DNA of 64,000 nt from Utricularia gibba (lineage: Eukaryota > Streptophyta > Magnoliopsida > Lamiales > Lentibulariaceae), in NCBI GenBank assembly GCA_002189035.1, contig NEEC01000127.1, forward strand, positions 1-64,000. The letters are read 5' to 3'. Below, piece after piece: positions 23,701 through 37,580 of the stretch (positions are counted from its first letter, which is position 1; each line of letters starts with the position of its first letter). The position numbers and the translations under genes were made by a program. The notes under the pieces were generated by a model. It was given only the letters and a program-made list of their open reading frames with translations, was not told the origin of the DNA and did not search any database.

Positions 23701-26700
23701 CTTAGGGTGTGTCCCTACCCGAAGCCTCATGGTTTCCTCGCACACCGTTCGGCATCTCGTCGATATCCTGAAGACCGTGATGAGTCACGCTGCGCCCGGA
23801 ATACCGTTTCGAAGCTCGTTCCGAGCCGTCATCTTCCGTGTTGAATGCTTCTTCGTCCGAGGATGCATCAGAGCTCGAATTATCGCCTTCTATTAGCCTT
23901 CAGATGTGCCACAAAGTGGCCACCACGTTCGCGACGATGCGACTTGAACACCAAAAATCGACGTGATTGTAATTTTCGGCTTGCAAAACATCTGCGTTTT
24001 TTCGGGTGATGTGAAATATGGGTTTTCGAGGCGATCTTTGCACATGCTTAGGGTGTGTCCCTACGAAGCCTCATGGTTTCCTCGCACACCGTTCGGCATC
24101 TCGTCGATATCCTGAAGACCGTGATGAGTCACGCTGCGCCCGGAATACCGTTTCGAAGCTCGTTCCGAGCCGGTCATCTTCCGTGTTGAAAGCTTCTTCG
24201 TCCGAGGATGCATCAGAGCTCGAATTATCGCCTTCTATTAGCCTTCAGATGTGCCACAAAGTGGCCACCACGTTCGCGACGATGCGACTTGGAACACCAA
24301 AAATCGACGTGATTGTAATTTTCGGCTTGCAAAACATCTGCGTTTTTTCGGGTGATGTGAAATATGGGTTTTCGAGGCGATCTTTGCACATGCTTAGGGT
24401 GTGTCCCTACGAAGCCTCATGGTTTCCTCGCACACCGTTCGGCATCGTCGATATCCTGAAGACCGTGATGAGTCACGCTGCGCCCGGCAATACCGTTTCG
24501 AAGCTCGTTCCGAGCCGGTCATCTTCCGTGTTTAAAGCTTCTTCGTCCGAGGATGCATCAGAGCTCGAATTATCGCCTTCTATTAGCCTTCAGATGCGCC
24601 ACAAAGTGGCCACCACGTTCGCGACGATGCGACTTGGAACACCAAAATCGACGCGATTGTGATTTTCGGCTTGCAAAACATCTGCGTTTTTTGGGTGATG
24701 TGAAATATGGGTTTTCGAGGCGATCTTTGCACATGCTTAGGGTGTGTCCCTACCCGAAGCCTCATGGTTTCGCACACCGTTCGGCATCTCGTCGATATCC
24801 TGAAGACCGTGATGAGTCACGCTGCGCCCGGAATACCGTTTCGAAGCTCGTTCCGAGCCGGTCATCTTCCGTGTTGAATGCTTCTTCGTCCGAGGATGCA
24901 TCAGAGCTCGAATTATCGCCTTCTATTAGCCTTCAGATGTGCCACAAAGTGGCCACCACGTTCGCGACGATGCGACTTGGAACACCAAAATCGACGTGAT
25001 TGTAATTTTCGGCTTGCAAAACATCTGCGTTTTTTCGGGTGATGTGAAATATGGGTTTTCGAGGCGATCTTTGCACATGCTTAGGGTGTGTCCCTACGCC
25101 TCATGGTTTCCTCGCACACGGCATCTCGTCGATATCCTGAAGACCGTGATGAGTCACGCTGCGCCCGGAATACCGTTTCGAAGCTCGTTCCGAGCCGGTC
25201 ATCTTCCGTGTTGAAAGCTTCTTCGTCCGAGGATGCATCAGAGCTCGAATTATCGCCTTCTATTAGCCTTCAGATGTGCCACAAAGTGGCCACCACGTTC
25301 GCGACGATGCGACTTGGAACACAAAATCGACGTGATTGTAATTTTCGGCTTGCAAAACATCTGCGTTTTTTCGGGTGATGTGAAATATGGGTTTTCGAGG
25401 CGATCTTTGCACATGCTTAGGGTGTGTCCTACCGAAGCCTCATGGTTTCCTCGCACACCGTTCGGCATCTCGTCGATATCCTGAAGACCGTGATGAGTCA
25501 CGCTGCGCCCGGAATACCGTTTCGAAGCTCGTTCCGAGCCGGTCATCTTCCGTGTTGAAAGCTTCTTCGTCCGAGGATGCATCAGAGCTCGAATTATCGC
25601 CTTCTATTAGCCTTCAGATGTGCCACAAAGTGGCCACCACGTTCGCGACGATGCGACTTGGAACACCAAAATCGACGCGATTGTAATTTTCGGCTTGCAA
25701 AACATCTGCGTTTTTTCGGTGATGTGAAATATGGGTTTTCGAGGCGATCTTTGCACATGCTTAGGGTGTGTCCCTACCGAAGCCTCATGGTTTCCTCGCA
25801 CACCGTTCGGCATCTCGTCGATATCCTGAAGACCGTGATGAGTCACGCTGCGCCCGGAATACCGTTTCGAAGCTCGTTCCGAGCCGGTCATCTTCCGTGT
25901 TGAATGCTTCTTCGTCCGAGGATGCATAAGAGCTCGAATTATCGCCTTATATTAGCCTTCAGATGTGCCACAAAGTGGCCACCACGTTCGCGACGATGCG
26001 ACTTGGAACACCAAAATCGACGTGATTGTAATTTTCGGCTTGCAAAACATCTGCGTTTTTTCGGGTGATGTGAAATATGGGTTTTCGAGGCGATCTTTGC
26101 ACATGCTTAGGGTGTGTCCCTACGAAGCCTCATGGTTTCCTCGCACACCGTTCGGCATCTCGTCGATATCCTGAAGACCGTGATGAGTCACGCTGCGCCC
26201 GGATACCGTTTCGAAGCTCGTTCCGAGGGTCATCTTCCGTGTTTAAAGCTTCTTCGTCCGAGGATGCATAAGAGCTCGAATTATCGCCTTATATTAGCCT
26301 TCAGATGTGCCACAAAGTGGCCACCACGTTCGCGACGATGCGACTTGGAACACCAAAATCGACGTGATTGTAATTTTCGGCTTGCAAAACATCTGCGTTT
26401 TTTCGGGTGATGTGAAATATGGGTTTTCGAGGCGATCTTTGCACATGCTTAGGGTGTGTCCCTACCGAAGCCTCATGGTTTCCTCGCACACCGTTCGGCA
26501 TCTCGTCGATATCCTGAAGACCGTGATGAGTCACGCTGCGCCCGGAATACCGTTTCGAAGCTCGTTCCGAGCCGGTCATCTTCCGTGTTGAATGCTTCTT
26601 CGTCCGAGGATGCATCAGAGCTCGAATTATCGCCTTCTATTAGCCTTCAGATGCGCCACAAAGTGGCCACCACGTTCGCGACGATGCGACTTGGAACACC

Positions 26701-29700
26701 AAAATCGACGTGATTGTATTTTCGGCTTGCAAAACATCTGCGTTTTTTTGGGTGATGTGAAATATGGGTTTTCGAGGCGATCTTTGCACATGCTTAGGGT
26801 GTGTCCCTACGAAGCCTCATGGTTTCCTCGCACACCGTTCGGCATCTCGTCGATATCCTGAAGACCGTGATGAGTCACGCTGCGCCCGGAATACCGTTTC
26901 GAAGCTCGTTCCGAGCCGGTCATCTTCCGTGTTGAAAGCTTCTTCGTCCGAGGATGCATCAGAGCTCGAATTATCGCCTTCTATTAGCCTTCAGATGTGC
27001 CACAAAGTGGCCACCACGTTCGCGACGATGCGACTTGGAACACCAAATCGACGCGATTGTATTTTCGGCTTGCAAAACATCTGCGTTTTTTCGGGTGATG
27101 TGAAATATGGGTTTTCGAGGCGATCTTTGCACATGCTTAGGGTGTGTCCTACCCGAAGCCTCATGGTTTCCTCGCACACCGTTCGGCATCTCGTCGATAT
27201 CCTGAAGACCGTGATGAGTCACGCTGCGCCGGAATACGTTTCGAAGCTCGTTCCGAGCCGGTCATCTTCCGTGTTGAAAGCTTCTTCGTCCGAGGATGCA
27301 TAGAGCTCGAATTATCGCCTTCTATTAGCCTTCAGATGTGCCACAAAGTGGCCACCACGTTCGCGACGATGCGACTTGGAACACCAAAATCGACGTGATT
27401 GTAATTTTCGGCTTGCAAAACATCTGCGTTTTTTCGGGTGATGTGAAATATGGGTTTTCGAGGCGATCTTTGCACATGCTTAGGGTGTGTCCTACCGAAG
27501 CCTCATGGTTTCCTCGCACACCGTTCGGCATCTCGTCGATATCCTGAAGACCGTGATGAGTCACGCTGCGCCCGGAATACCGTTTCGAAGCTCGTTCCGA
27601 GCCGGTCATCTTCCGTGTTGAAAGCTTCTTCGTCCGAGGATGCATCAGAGCTCGAATTATCGCCTTATATTAGCCTTCAGATGTGCCACAAAGTGGCCAC
27701 CACGTTCGCGACGATGCGACTTTGGAACACCAAATCGACGTGATTGTAATTTTCGGCTTGCAAAACATCTGCGTTTTTTCGGGTGATGTGAAATATGGGT
27801 TTTCGAGGCGATCTTTGCACATGCTTAGGGTGTGTCCCTACCCGAAGCCTCATGGTTTCCTCGCACACGTTCGGCATCTCGTCGATATCCTGAAGACCGT
27901 GATGAGTCACGCTGCGCCCGGAATACCGTTTCGAAGCTCGTTCCGAGCCGGTCATCTTCGTGTTGAAAGCTTCTTCGTCCGAGGATGCATCAGAGCTCGA
28001 ATTATCGCTTCTATTAGCCTTCAGATGTGCCACAAAGTGGCCACCACGTTCGCGACGATGCGACTTGGAACACCAAAATCGACGTGATTGTAATTTTCGG
28101 CTTGCAAAACATCTGCGTTTTTTCGGGTGATGTGAAATATGGGTTTTCGAGGCGATCTTTGCACATGCTTAGGGTGTGTCCTACCGAAGCCTCATGGTTT
28201 CCTCGCACACCGTTCGGCATCTCGTCGATATCCTGAAGACCGTGATGAGTCACGCTGCGCCCGGAATACCGTTTCGAAGCTCGTTCCGAGCCGGTCATCT
28301 TCCGTGTTGAAAGCTTCTTCGTCCGAGGATGCATCAGAGCTCGAATTATCGCCTTCTATTAGCCTTCAATGTGCCACAAAGTGGCCACCACGTTCGCGAC
28401 GATGCGACTTGGAACACCAAAATCGACCGATTGTGATTTTCGGCTTGCAAAACATCTGCGTTTTTTCGGGTGATGTGAAATATGGGTTTTCGAGGCGATC
28501 TTTGCATGCTTAGGGTGTGTCCTACCCGAAGCCTCATGGTTTCCTCGCACACGTTCGCATCTCGTCGATATCCTGAAGACCGTGATGAGTCACGCTGCGC
28601 CCGGAATACCGTTTCGAAGCTCGTTCCGAGCCGGTCATCTTCCGTGTTGAATGCTTCTTCGTCCGAGGATGCATAAGAGCTCGAATTATCGCCTTATATT
28701 AGCCTTCAGATGTGCCACAAAGTGGCCACCACGTTCGCGACGATGCGACTTGGAACACCAAAATCGACGCGATTGTGATTTTCGGCTTGCAAAACATCTG
28801 CGTTTTTTCGGGTGATGTGAAATATGGGTTTTCGAGGCGATCTTTGCACATGCTTAGGGTGTGTCCTACCGAAGCCTCATGGTTTCCTCGCACACCGTTC
28901 GGCATCTCGTCGATATCCTGAAGACCGTGATGAGTCACGCTGCGCCCGGAATACCGTTTCGAAGCTCGTTCCGAGCCGGTCATCTTCCGTGTTGAAAGCT
29001 TCTTCGTCCGAGGATGCATAAGAGCTCGAATTATCGCCTTCTATTAGCCTTCAGATGTGCCACAAAGTGGCCACCACGTTCGCGACGATGCGACTTGGAA
29101 CACCAAATCGACGTGATTGTAATTTTCGGCTTGCAAAACATCTGCGTTTTTTTCGGGTGATGTGAAATATGGGTTTTCGAGGCGATCTTTGCACATGCTT
29201 AGGGTGTGTCCCTACCGAAGCCTCATGGTTTCCTCGCACACCGGGCATCTCGTCGATATCCTGAAGACCGTGATGAGTCACGCTGCGCCGATACCGTTTC
29301 GAAGCTCGTTCCGAGCCGGTCATCTTCCGTGTTTAAAGCTTCTTCGTCCGAGGATGCATCAGAGCTCGAATTATCGCCTTCTATTAGCCTTCAGATGTGC
29401 CACAAAGTGGCCACCACGTTCGCGACGATGCGACTTGGAACACCAAAATCGACGCGATTGTGATTTTCGGCTTGCAAAACATCTGCGTTTTTTCGGGTGA
29501 TGTGAAATATGGGTTTTCGAGGCGATCTTTGCACATGCTTAGGGTGTGTCTACCCGAAGCCTCATGGTTTCCTCGCACACCGTTCGGCATCTCGTCGATA
29601 TCCTGAAGACCGTGATGAGTCACGCTGCGCCCGGAATACCGTTTCGAAGCTCGTTCCGAGCCGGTCATCTTCCGTGTTGAAAGCTTCTTCGTCCGAGATG

Positions 29701-32700
29701 CATCAGAGCTCGAATTATCGCCTTCTATTAGCCTTCAGATGTGCCACAAAGTGGCCACCACGTTCGCGACGACGACTTGGAACACAAAAATCGACGTGAT
29801 TGTAATTTTCGGCTTGCAAAACATCTGCGTTTTTTCGGGTGATGTGAAATATGGGTTTTCGAGGCGATCTTTGCACATGCTTAGGGTGTGTCCCTACCGA
29901 AGCCTCATGGTTTCCTCGCACACCGTTCGGCATCTCGTCGATATCCTGAAGACCGTGATGAGTCACGCTGCGCCCGGAATACCGTTTCGAAGCTCGTTCC
30001 GAGCCGTCATCTTCCGTGTTGAAAGCTTCTTCGTCCGAGGATGCATAAGAGCTCGAATTATCGCCTTCTATTAGCCTTCAGATGTGCCACAAAGTGGCCA
30101 CCACGTTCGCGACGATGCGACTTGGAACACCAAAATCGACGTGATTGTAATTTTCGGCTTGCAAAACATCTGCGTTTTTTTGGGTGATGTGAAATATGGG
30201 TTTTCGAGGCGATCTTTGCACATGCTTAGGGTGTGTCCCTACGAAGCCTCATGGTTTCCTCGCACACCGTTCGGCATCTCGTCGATATCCTGAAGACCGT
30301 GATGAGTCACGCTGCGCCCGGATACCGTTTCGAAGCTCGTTCCGAGCCGGTCATCTTCCGTGTTGAAAGCTTCTTCGTCCGAGGATGCATCAGAGCTCGA
30401 ATTATCGCCTTCTATTAGCCTTCAGATGTGCCACAAGTGGCCACCACGTTCGCGACGATGCGACTTGGAACACCAAAATCGACGCGATTGTGATTTTCGG
30501 CTTGCAAAACATCTGCGTTTTTTCGGGTGATGTGAAATATGGGTTTTCGAGGCGATCTTTGCACATGCTTAGGGTGTGTCCCTACCGAAGCCTCATGGTT
30601 TCCTCGCACACCGTTCGGCATCTCGTCGATATCCTGAAGACCGTGATGAGTCACGCTGCGCCCGGAATACCGTTTCGAAGCTCGTTCCGAGCCGGTCATC
30701 TTCCGTGTTGAAAGCTTCTTCGTCCGAGGATGCATCAGAGCTCGAATTATCGCCTTCTATTAGCCTTCAGATGTGCCACAAAGTGGCCACCACGTTCGCG
30801 ACGATGCGACTTGGAACACCAAAATCGACGTGATTGTAATTTTCGGCTTGCAAAACATCTGCGTTTTTTCGGGTGATGTGAAATATGGGTTTTCGAGGCG
30901 ATCTTTGCACATGCTTAGGGTGTGTCCTACCGAAGCCTCATGGTTTCCTCGCACACCGTTCGGCATCTCGTCGATATCCTGAAGACCGTGATGAGTCACG
31001 CTGCGCCCGGAATACCGTTTCGAAGCTCGTTCCGAGCCGGTCATCTTCCGTGTTGAAAGCTTCTTCGTCCGAGGATGCATCAGAGCTCGAATTATCGCCT
31101 TATATTAGCCTTCAGATGCCACAAAGTGGCCACCACGTTCGCGACGATGCGACTTGGAACACCAAATCGACGCGATTGTATTTTCGGCTTGCAAAACATC
31201 TGCGTTTTTTCGGGTGATGTGAAATATGGGTTTTCGAGGCGATCTTTGCACATGCTTAGGGTGTGTCCCTACCGAAGCCTCATGGTTTCCTCGCACACCG
31301 TTCGGCATCTCGTCGATATCCTGAAGACCGTGATGAGTCACGCTGCGCCCGGAATACCGTTTCGAAGCTCGTTCCGAGCCGGTCATCTTCCGTGTTGAAT
31401 GCTTCTTCGTCCGAGGATGCATCAGAGCTCGAATTATCGCCTTCTATTAGCCTTCAGATGTGCCACAAAGTGGCCACCACGTTCGCGACGATGCGACTTG
31501 GAACACCAAAATCGACGTGATTGTAATTTTCGGCTTGCAAAACATCTGCGTTTTTTCGGGTGATGTGAAATATGGGTTTTCGAGGCGATCTTTGCACATG
31601 CTTAGGGTGTGTCCTACGAAGCCTCATGGTTTCCTCGCACACCGTTCGGCATCTCGTCGATATCCTGAAGACCGTGATGAGTCACGCTGCGCCCGAATAC
31701 CGTTTCGAAGCTCGTTCCGAGCCGGTCATCTTCCGTGTTGAAGCTTCTTCGTCCGATGCATCAGAGCTCGAATTATCGCCTTATATTAGCCTTCAGATGT
31801 GCCACAAAGTGGCCACCACGTTCGCGACGATGCGACTTGGAACACCAAATCGACGCGATTGTAATTTTCGGCTTGCAAAACATCTGCGTTTTTTGGGTGA
31901 TGTGAAATATGGGTTTTCGAGGCGATCTTTGCACATGCTTAGGGTGTGTCCTACCCGAAGCCTCATGGTTTCCTCGCACACCGTTCGGCATCTCGTCGAT
32001 ATCCTGAAGACCGTGATGAGTCACGCTGCGCCCGGAATACCGTTTCGAAGCTCGTTCCGAGCCGGTCATCTTCCGTGTTGAAAGCTTCTTCGTCCGAGGA
32101 TGCATCAGAGCTCGAATTATCGCCTTATATTAGCCTTCAGATGTGCCACAAAGTGGCCACCACGTTCGCGACGACGCGACTTGGAACACCAAAATCGACG
32201 TGATTGTAATTTTCGGCTTGCAAAACATCTGCGTTTTTTCGGGTGATGTGAAATATGGGTTTTCGAGGCGATCTTTGCACATGCTTAGGGTGTGTCCCTA
32301 CCGAAGCCTCATGGTTTCCTCGCACACCGTTCGGCATCTCGTCGATATCCTGAAGACCGTGATGAGTCACGCTGCGCCCGGAATACCGTTTCGAAGCTCG
32401 TTCCGAGCCGGTCATCTTCCGTGTTGAATGCTTCTTCGTCCGAGGATGCATAAGAGCTCGAATTATCGCCTTATATTAGCCTTCAGATGTGCCACAAAGT
32501 GGCCACCACGTTCGCGACGATGCGACTTGGAACACCAAAATCGACGTGATTGTAATTTTCGGCTTGCAAAACATCTGCGTTTTTTCGGGTGATGTGAAAT
32601 ATGGGTTTTCGAGGCGATCTTTGCACATGCTTAGGGTGTGTCCCTACCGAAGCCTCATGGTTTCCTCGCACACCGTTCGGCATCTCGTCGATATCCTGAA

Positions 32701-33240
32701 GACCGTGATGAGTCACGCTGCGCCCGGATACCGTTTCGAAGCTCGTTCCGAGCCGGTCATCTTCCGTGTTGAAAGCTTCTTCGTCCGAGGATGCATCAGA
32801 GCTCGAATTATCGCCTTCTATTAGCCTTCAGATGTGCCACAAAGTGGCCACCACGTTCGCGACGATGCGACTTGGAACACCAAAATCGACGATTGTGATT
32901 TTCGGCTTGCAAAACATCTGCGTTTTTTCGGGTGATGTGAAATATGGGTTTTCGAGGCGATCTTTGCACATGCTTAGGGTGTGTCCCTACCCGAAGCCTC
33001 ATGGTTTCCTCGCACACCGTTCGGCATCTCGTCGATATCCTGAAGACCGTGATGAGTCACGCTGCGCCCGGAATACCGTTTCGAAGCTCGTTCCGAGCCG
33101 GTCATCTTCCGTGTTGAAAGCTTCTTCGTCCAGGATGCATCAGAGCTCGAATTATCGCCTTCTATTAGCCTTCAGATGTGCCACAAAGTGGCCACGTTCG
33201 CGACGATGCGACTTGGAACACCAAAATCGACGTGATTGTA

Positions 33241-36200
33241 ATCTTTCGGCTTGCACAAACGAATCTGCGTTTTCGTTCGAGGTGATGTGAAATATGGGTT
33301 TTCGAGGCGATCTTTGCACATGCTTAGGGTGTGTCCCTACCGAAGCCTCATGGTTTCCTCGCACACCGTTCGGCATCTCGTCGATATCCTGAAGACCGTG
33401 ATGAGTCACGCTGCGCCCGGAATACCGTTTCGAAGCTCGTTCCGAGCCGGTCATCTTCCGTGTTGAAAGCTTCTTCGTCCGAGGATGCATAGAGCTCGAA
33501 TTATCGCCTTCTATTAGCCTTCAGATGTGCCACAAAGTGGCCACCACGTTCGCGACGATGCGACTTGGAACACCAAAATCGACGTGATTGTAATTTTCGG
33601 CTTGCAAAACATCTGCGTTTTTTCGGGTGATGTGAAATATGGGTTTTCGAGGCGATCTTTGCACATGCTTAGGGTGTGTCCCTACTCGAAGCCTCATGGT
33701 TTCCTCGCACACCGTTCGGCATCTCGTCGATATCCTGAAGACCGTGATGAGTCACGCTGCGCCCTTGCAAAACATCTGCGTTTTTTCGGGTGATGTGATA
33801 CGAGGCGATTTTGCACATGAAGCTCGTTCCGAGCCGGTCATCTTCCGTGTTTCCGAATCTTCCGCTTCTTCGTCCGAGGATGCATAAGAGCTCGAATTAT
33901 CGCCTTATATTAGCCTTCAGATGTGCCACAAAGTGGCCACCACGTTCGCGACGATGCGACTTGGAACACCAAAATCGACGTGATTGTAATTTTCGGCTTG
34001 CAAAACATCTGCGTTTTTTGGGTGATGTGAAATATGGGTTTTCGAGGCGATCTTTGCACATGCTTAGGGTGTGTCCCTACCGAAGCCTCATGGTTTCCTC
34101 GCACACCGTTCGGCATCTCGTCGATATCCTCGAAGACCGTGATGAGTCACGCTGCGCCCGACATACCTTTTCGTCGAAGCTCGTTCCGAAGCCGGTCATC
34201 TTCCGTGTTGAATAAAGCTTCTTCGTCCGAGGATGCATAGAGCTCGAATTATCGCCTTATATTAGCCTTCAGATGTGCCACAAAGTGGCCACCACGTTCG
34301 CGACGATGCGACTTGGAACACCAAAATCGACGTGATTGTGATTTTCGGCTTGCAAAACATCTGCGTTTTTTCGGGTGATGTGAAATATGGGTTTTCGAGG
34401 CGATCTTTGCACATGCTTAGGGTGTGTCCCTACCGAAGCCTCATGGTTTCCTCGCACACTTCGGCATCTCGTCGATATCCTGAAGACCGTGATGAGTCAC
34501 GCTGCGCCCGCATACCGTTTCGAAGCTCGTTCCGAGCCGGTCATCTTCCGTGTTTGAAAGCTTCTTCGTCCGAGGATGCATCAGAGCTCGAATTATCGCC
34601 TTCTATTAGCCTTCAGATGTGCCACAAAGTGGCCACCACGTTCGCGACGACGCGACTTGGAACACCAAAATCGACGTGATTGTAATTTTCGGCTTGCAAA
34701 ACATCTGCGTTTTTTCGGGTGATGTGAAATATGGGTTTTCGAGGCGATCTTTGCACATGCTTAGGGTGTGTCCCTACCCGAAGCCTCATGGTTTCCTCGC
34801 ACACCGTCGGCATCTCGTCGATATCCTGAAGACCGTGATGAGTCACGCTGCGCCCGGAATACCGTTTCGAAGCTCGTTCCGAGCCGTCATCTTCCGTGTT
34901 GAATGCTTCTTCGTCCGAGGATGCATAAGAGCTCGAATTATCGCCTTATATTAGCCTTCAGATGTGCCACAAAGTGGCCACCACGTTCGCGACGATGCGA
35001 CTTGGAACACCAAAATCGACGTGATTGTAATTTTCGGCTTGCAAAACATCTGCGTTTTTTCGGGTGATGTGAAATATGGGTTTTCGAGGCGATCTTTGCA
35101 CATGCTTAGGGTGTGTCCCTACGAAGCCTCATGGTTTCCTCGCACACCGTTCGGCATCTCGTCGATATCCTGAAGACCGTGATGAGTCACGCTGCGCCCG
35201 GAATACCGTTTCGAAGCTCGTTCCGAGCCGGTCATCTTCCGTGTTGAATGCTTCTTCGTCCGAGGATGCATAAGAGCTCGAATTATCGCCTTCTATTAGC
35301 CTTCAGATGTGCCACAAAGTGGCCACCACGTTCGCGACGATGCGACTTGGAACACCAAAATCGACGCGATTGTGATTTTCGGCTTGCAAAACATCTGCGT
35401 TTTTTCGGGTGATGTGAAATATGGGTTTTCGAGGCGATCTTTGCACATGCTTAGGGTGTGTCCCTACCCGAAGCCTCATGGTTTCCTCGCACACCGTTCG
35501 GCATCTCGTCGATATCCTGAAGACCGTGATGAGTCACGCTGCGCCCGGATCCGTAAGCCGTTTCATCTTCCGTGTTGAATGCTTCTTCGTCCGAGGATGC
35601 ATCAGAGCTCGAATTATCGCCTTATATTAGCCTTCAGATGTGCCACAAAGTGGCCACCACGTTCGCGACGATGCGACTTGGAAACCAAAATCGACGTGAT
35701 TGTAATTTTCGGCTTGCAAAACATCTGCGTTTTTTTGGGTGATGTGAAATATGGGTTTTCGAGGCGATCTTTGCACATGCTTAGGGTGTGTCCCTACGAA
35801 GCGACATTATCTCGCGATATCTTGATGAGTCACACCAAGCCGTTCCGAGCATCTTCCGTCACATCAGAGCTGAAGCCACCACGTTCGCGACGATGCGACT
35901 TGGAACACCAAAATCGACGCGATTGTGATTTTCGGCTTGCAAAATCTGCGTTTTTTCGGGTGATGTGAAATATGGGTTTTCGAGGCGATCTTTGCACATG
36001 CTTAGGGTGTGTCCCTACCCGAAGCCTCATGGTTTCCTCGCACACCGTTCGGCATCTCGTCGATATCCTGAAGACATCGTGATGAGTCACGCTGCGCCCG
36101 GAATACCGTTTCGAAGCTCGTTCCGAGCCGGTCATCTTCCGTGTTGAATGCTTCTTCGTCCGATGATGCTCAGAGCTCGAATTATCGCCTTCTATTAGCC

Positions 36201-37580
36201 TTCAGATGTGCCACAAAGTGGCCACCACGTTCGCGACGATTTTGATTGTAATTTTCGGCTTGCAAAACATCTGCGTTTTTTCGGGTGATGTGAAATATGG
36301 GTTTTCGAGGCGATCTTTGCACATGCTTAGGGTGTGTCCCTACCGAAGCCTCATGGTTTCCTCGCACACCGTTCGGCATCTCGTCGATATCCTGAAGACC
36401 GTGATGAGTCACGCTGCGCCCGGAATACCGTTTCGAAGCTCGTTCCGAGCCGGTCATCTTCCGTGTTGAATGCTTCTTCGTCCGAGGATGCATAAGAGCT
36501 CGAATTATCGCCTTCTATTAGCCTTCAGATGTGCCACAAAGTGGCCACCACGTTCGCGACGATGCGACTTGGAACACCAAAATCGACGCGATTGTATTTT
36601 CGGCTTGCAAAACATCTGCGTTTTTGGGTGATGTGAAATATGGGTTTTCGAGGCGATCTTTGCACATGCTTAGGGTGTGTCCCTACCGAAGCCTCATGGT
36701 TTCCTCGCACACCGTTCGGCATCTCGTCGATATCCTGAAGACCGTGATGAGTCACGCTGCGCCCGGAATACCGTTTCGAAGCTCGTTCCGAGCCGGTCAT
36801 CTTCCGTGTTGAAAGCTTCTTCGTCCGAGGATGCATCAGAGCTCGAATTATCGCCTTCTATTAGCCTTCAGATGTGCCACAAAGTGGCCACCACGTTCGC
36901 GACGTTTCGATGCGACTCATGGAACACCAAAATCGACGTGATTGTGCGAATTTTCGGCTTGCAAAACATCTGCGTTTTTTCGGGTGATGTGAAATATGGG
37001 TTTTCGAGGCGATCTTTGCACATGCTTAGGGTGTGTCCCTACCGAAGCCTCATGGTTTCCTCGCACACCGTTCGGCATCTCGTCGATATCCTGAAGACGT
37101 GATGAGTCACGCTGCGCCCGGAATACCGTTTCGAAGCTCGTTCCGAGCCGGTCATCTTCCGTGTTGAAGCTTCTTCGTCCGAGGATGCATAAGAGCTCGA
37201 ATTATCGCCTTATATTAGCCTTCAGATGCCACAAAGTGGCCACCACGTTCGCGACGACGCGACTTGGAACACCAAAATCGACGTGATTGTAATTTTCGGC
37301 TTGCAAAACATCTGCGTTTTTTCGGGTGATGTGAAATATGGGTTTTCGAGGCGATCTTTGCACATGCTTAGGGTGTGTCCCTACCGAAGCCTCATGGTTT
37401 CCTCGCACACCGTTCGGCATCTCGTCGATATCCTGAAGACCGTGATGAGTCACGCTGCGCCCGGAATACCGTTTCGAAGCTCGTTCCGAGCCGGTCATCT
37501 TCCGTGTTGAATGCTTCTTCGTCCGAGGATGCATCAGAGCTCGAATTATCGCCTTATATTAGCCTTCAGATGTGCCATGG
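33241..37580. repeat. Units with short rearranged or insertion-rich patches
   Basis: Otherwise normal units contain local damage. At 33,241-33,284 small insertions break up TTTTCGGCTTGC and the T tract. At 33,765-33,820 a partial second copy of the TTGCAAAACATCTG-to-TTGCACATG segment follows GCTGCGCCC. At 34,131-34,216 there are five or more small insertions. At 35,549-35,575 about 20 bp around the hairpin are lost. At 35,799-35,880 most of the second half of a unit is collapsed into about 80 bp. Near 36,240 about 25 bp are lost, at 36,904-36,955 there are insertions, and near 37,576 CAAAG is lost. Flanking units are near-consensus. True micro-rearrangement and poor local consensus cannot be told apart from sequence alone. 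Confidence 0.75.
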
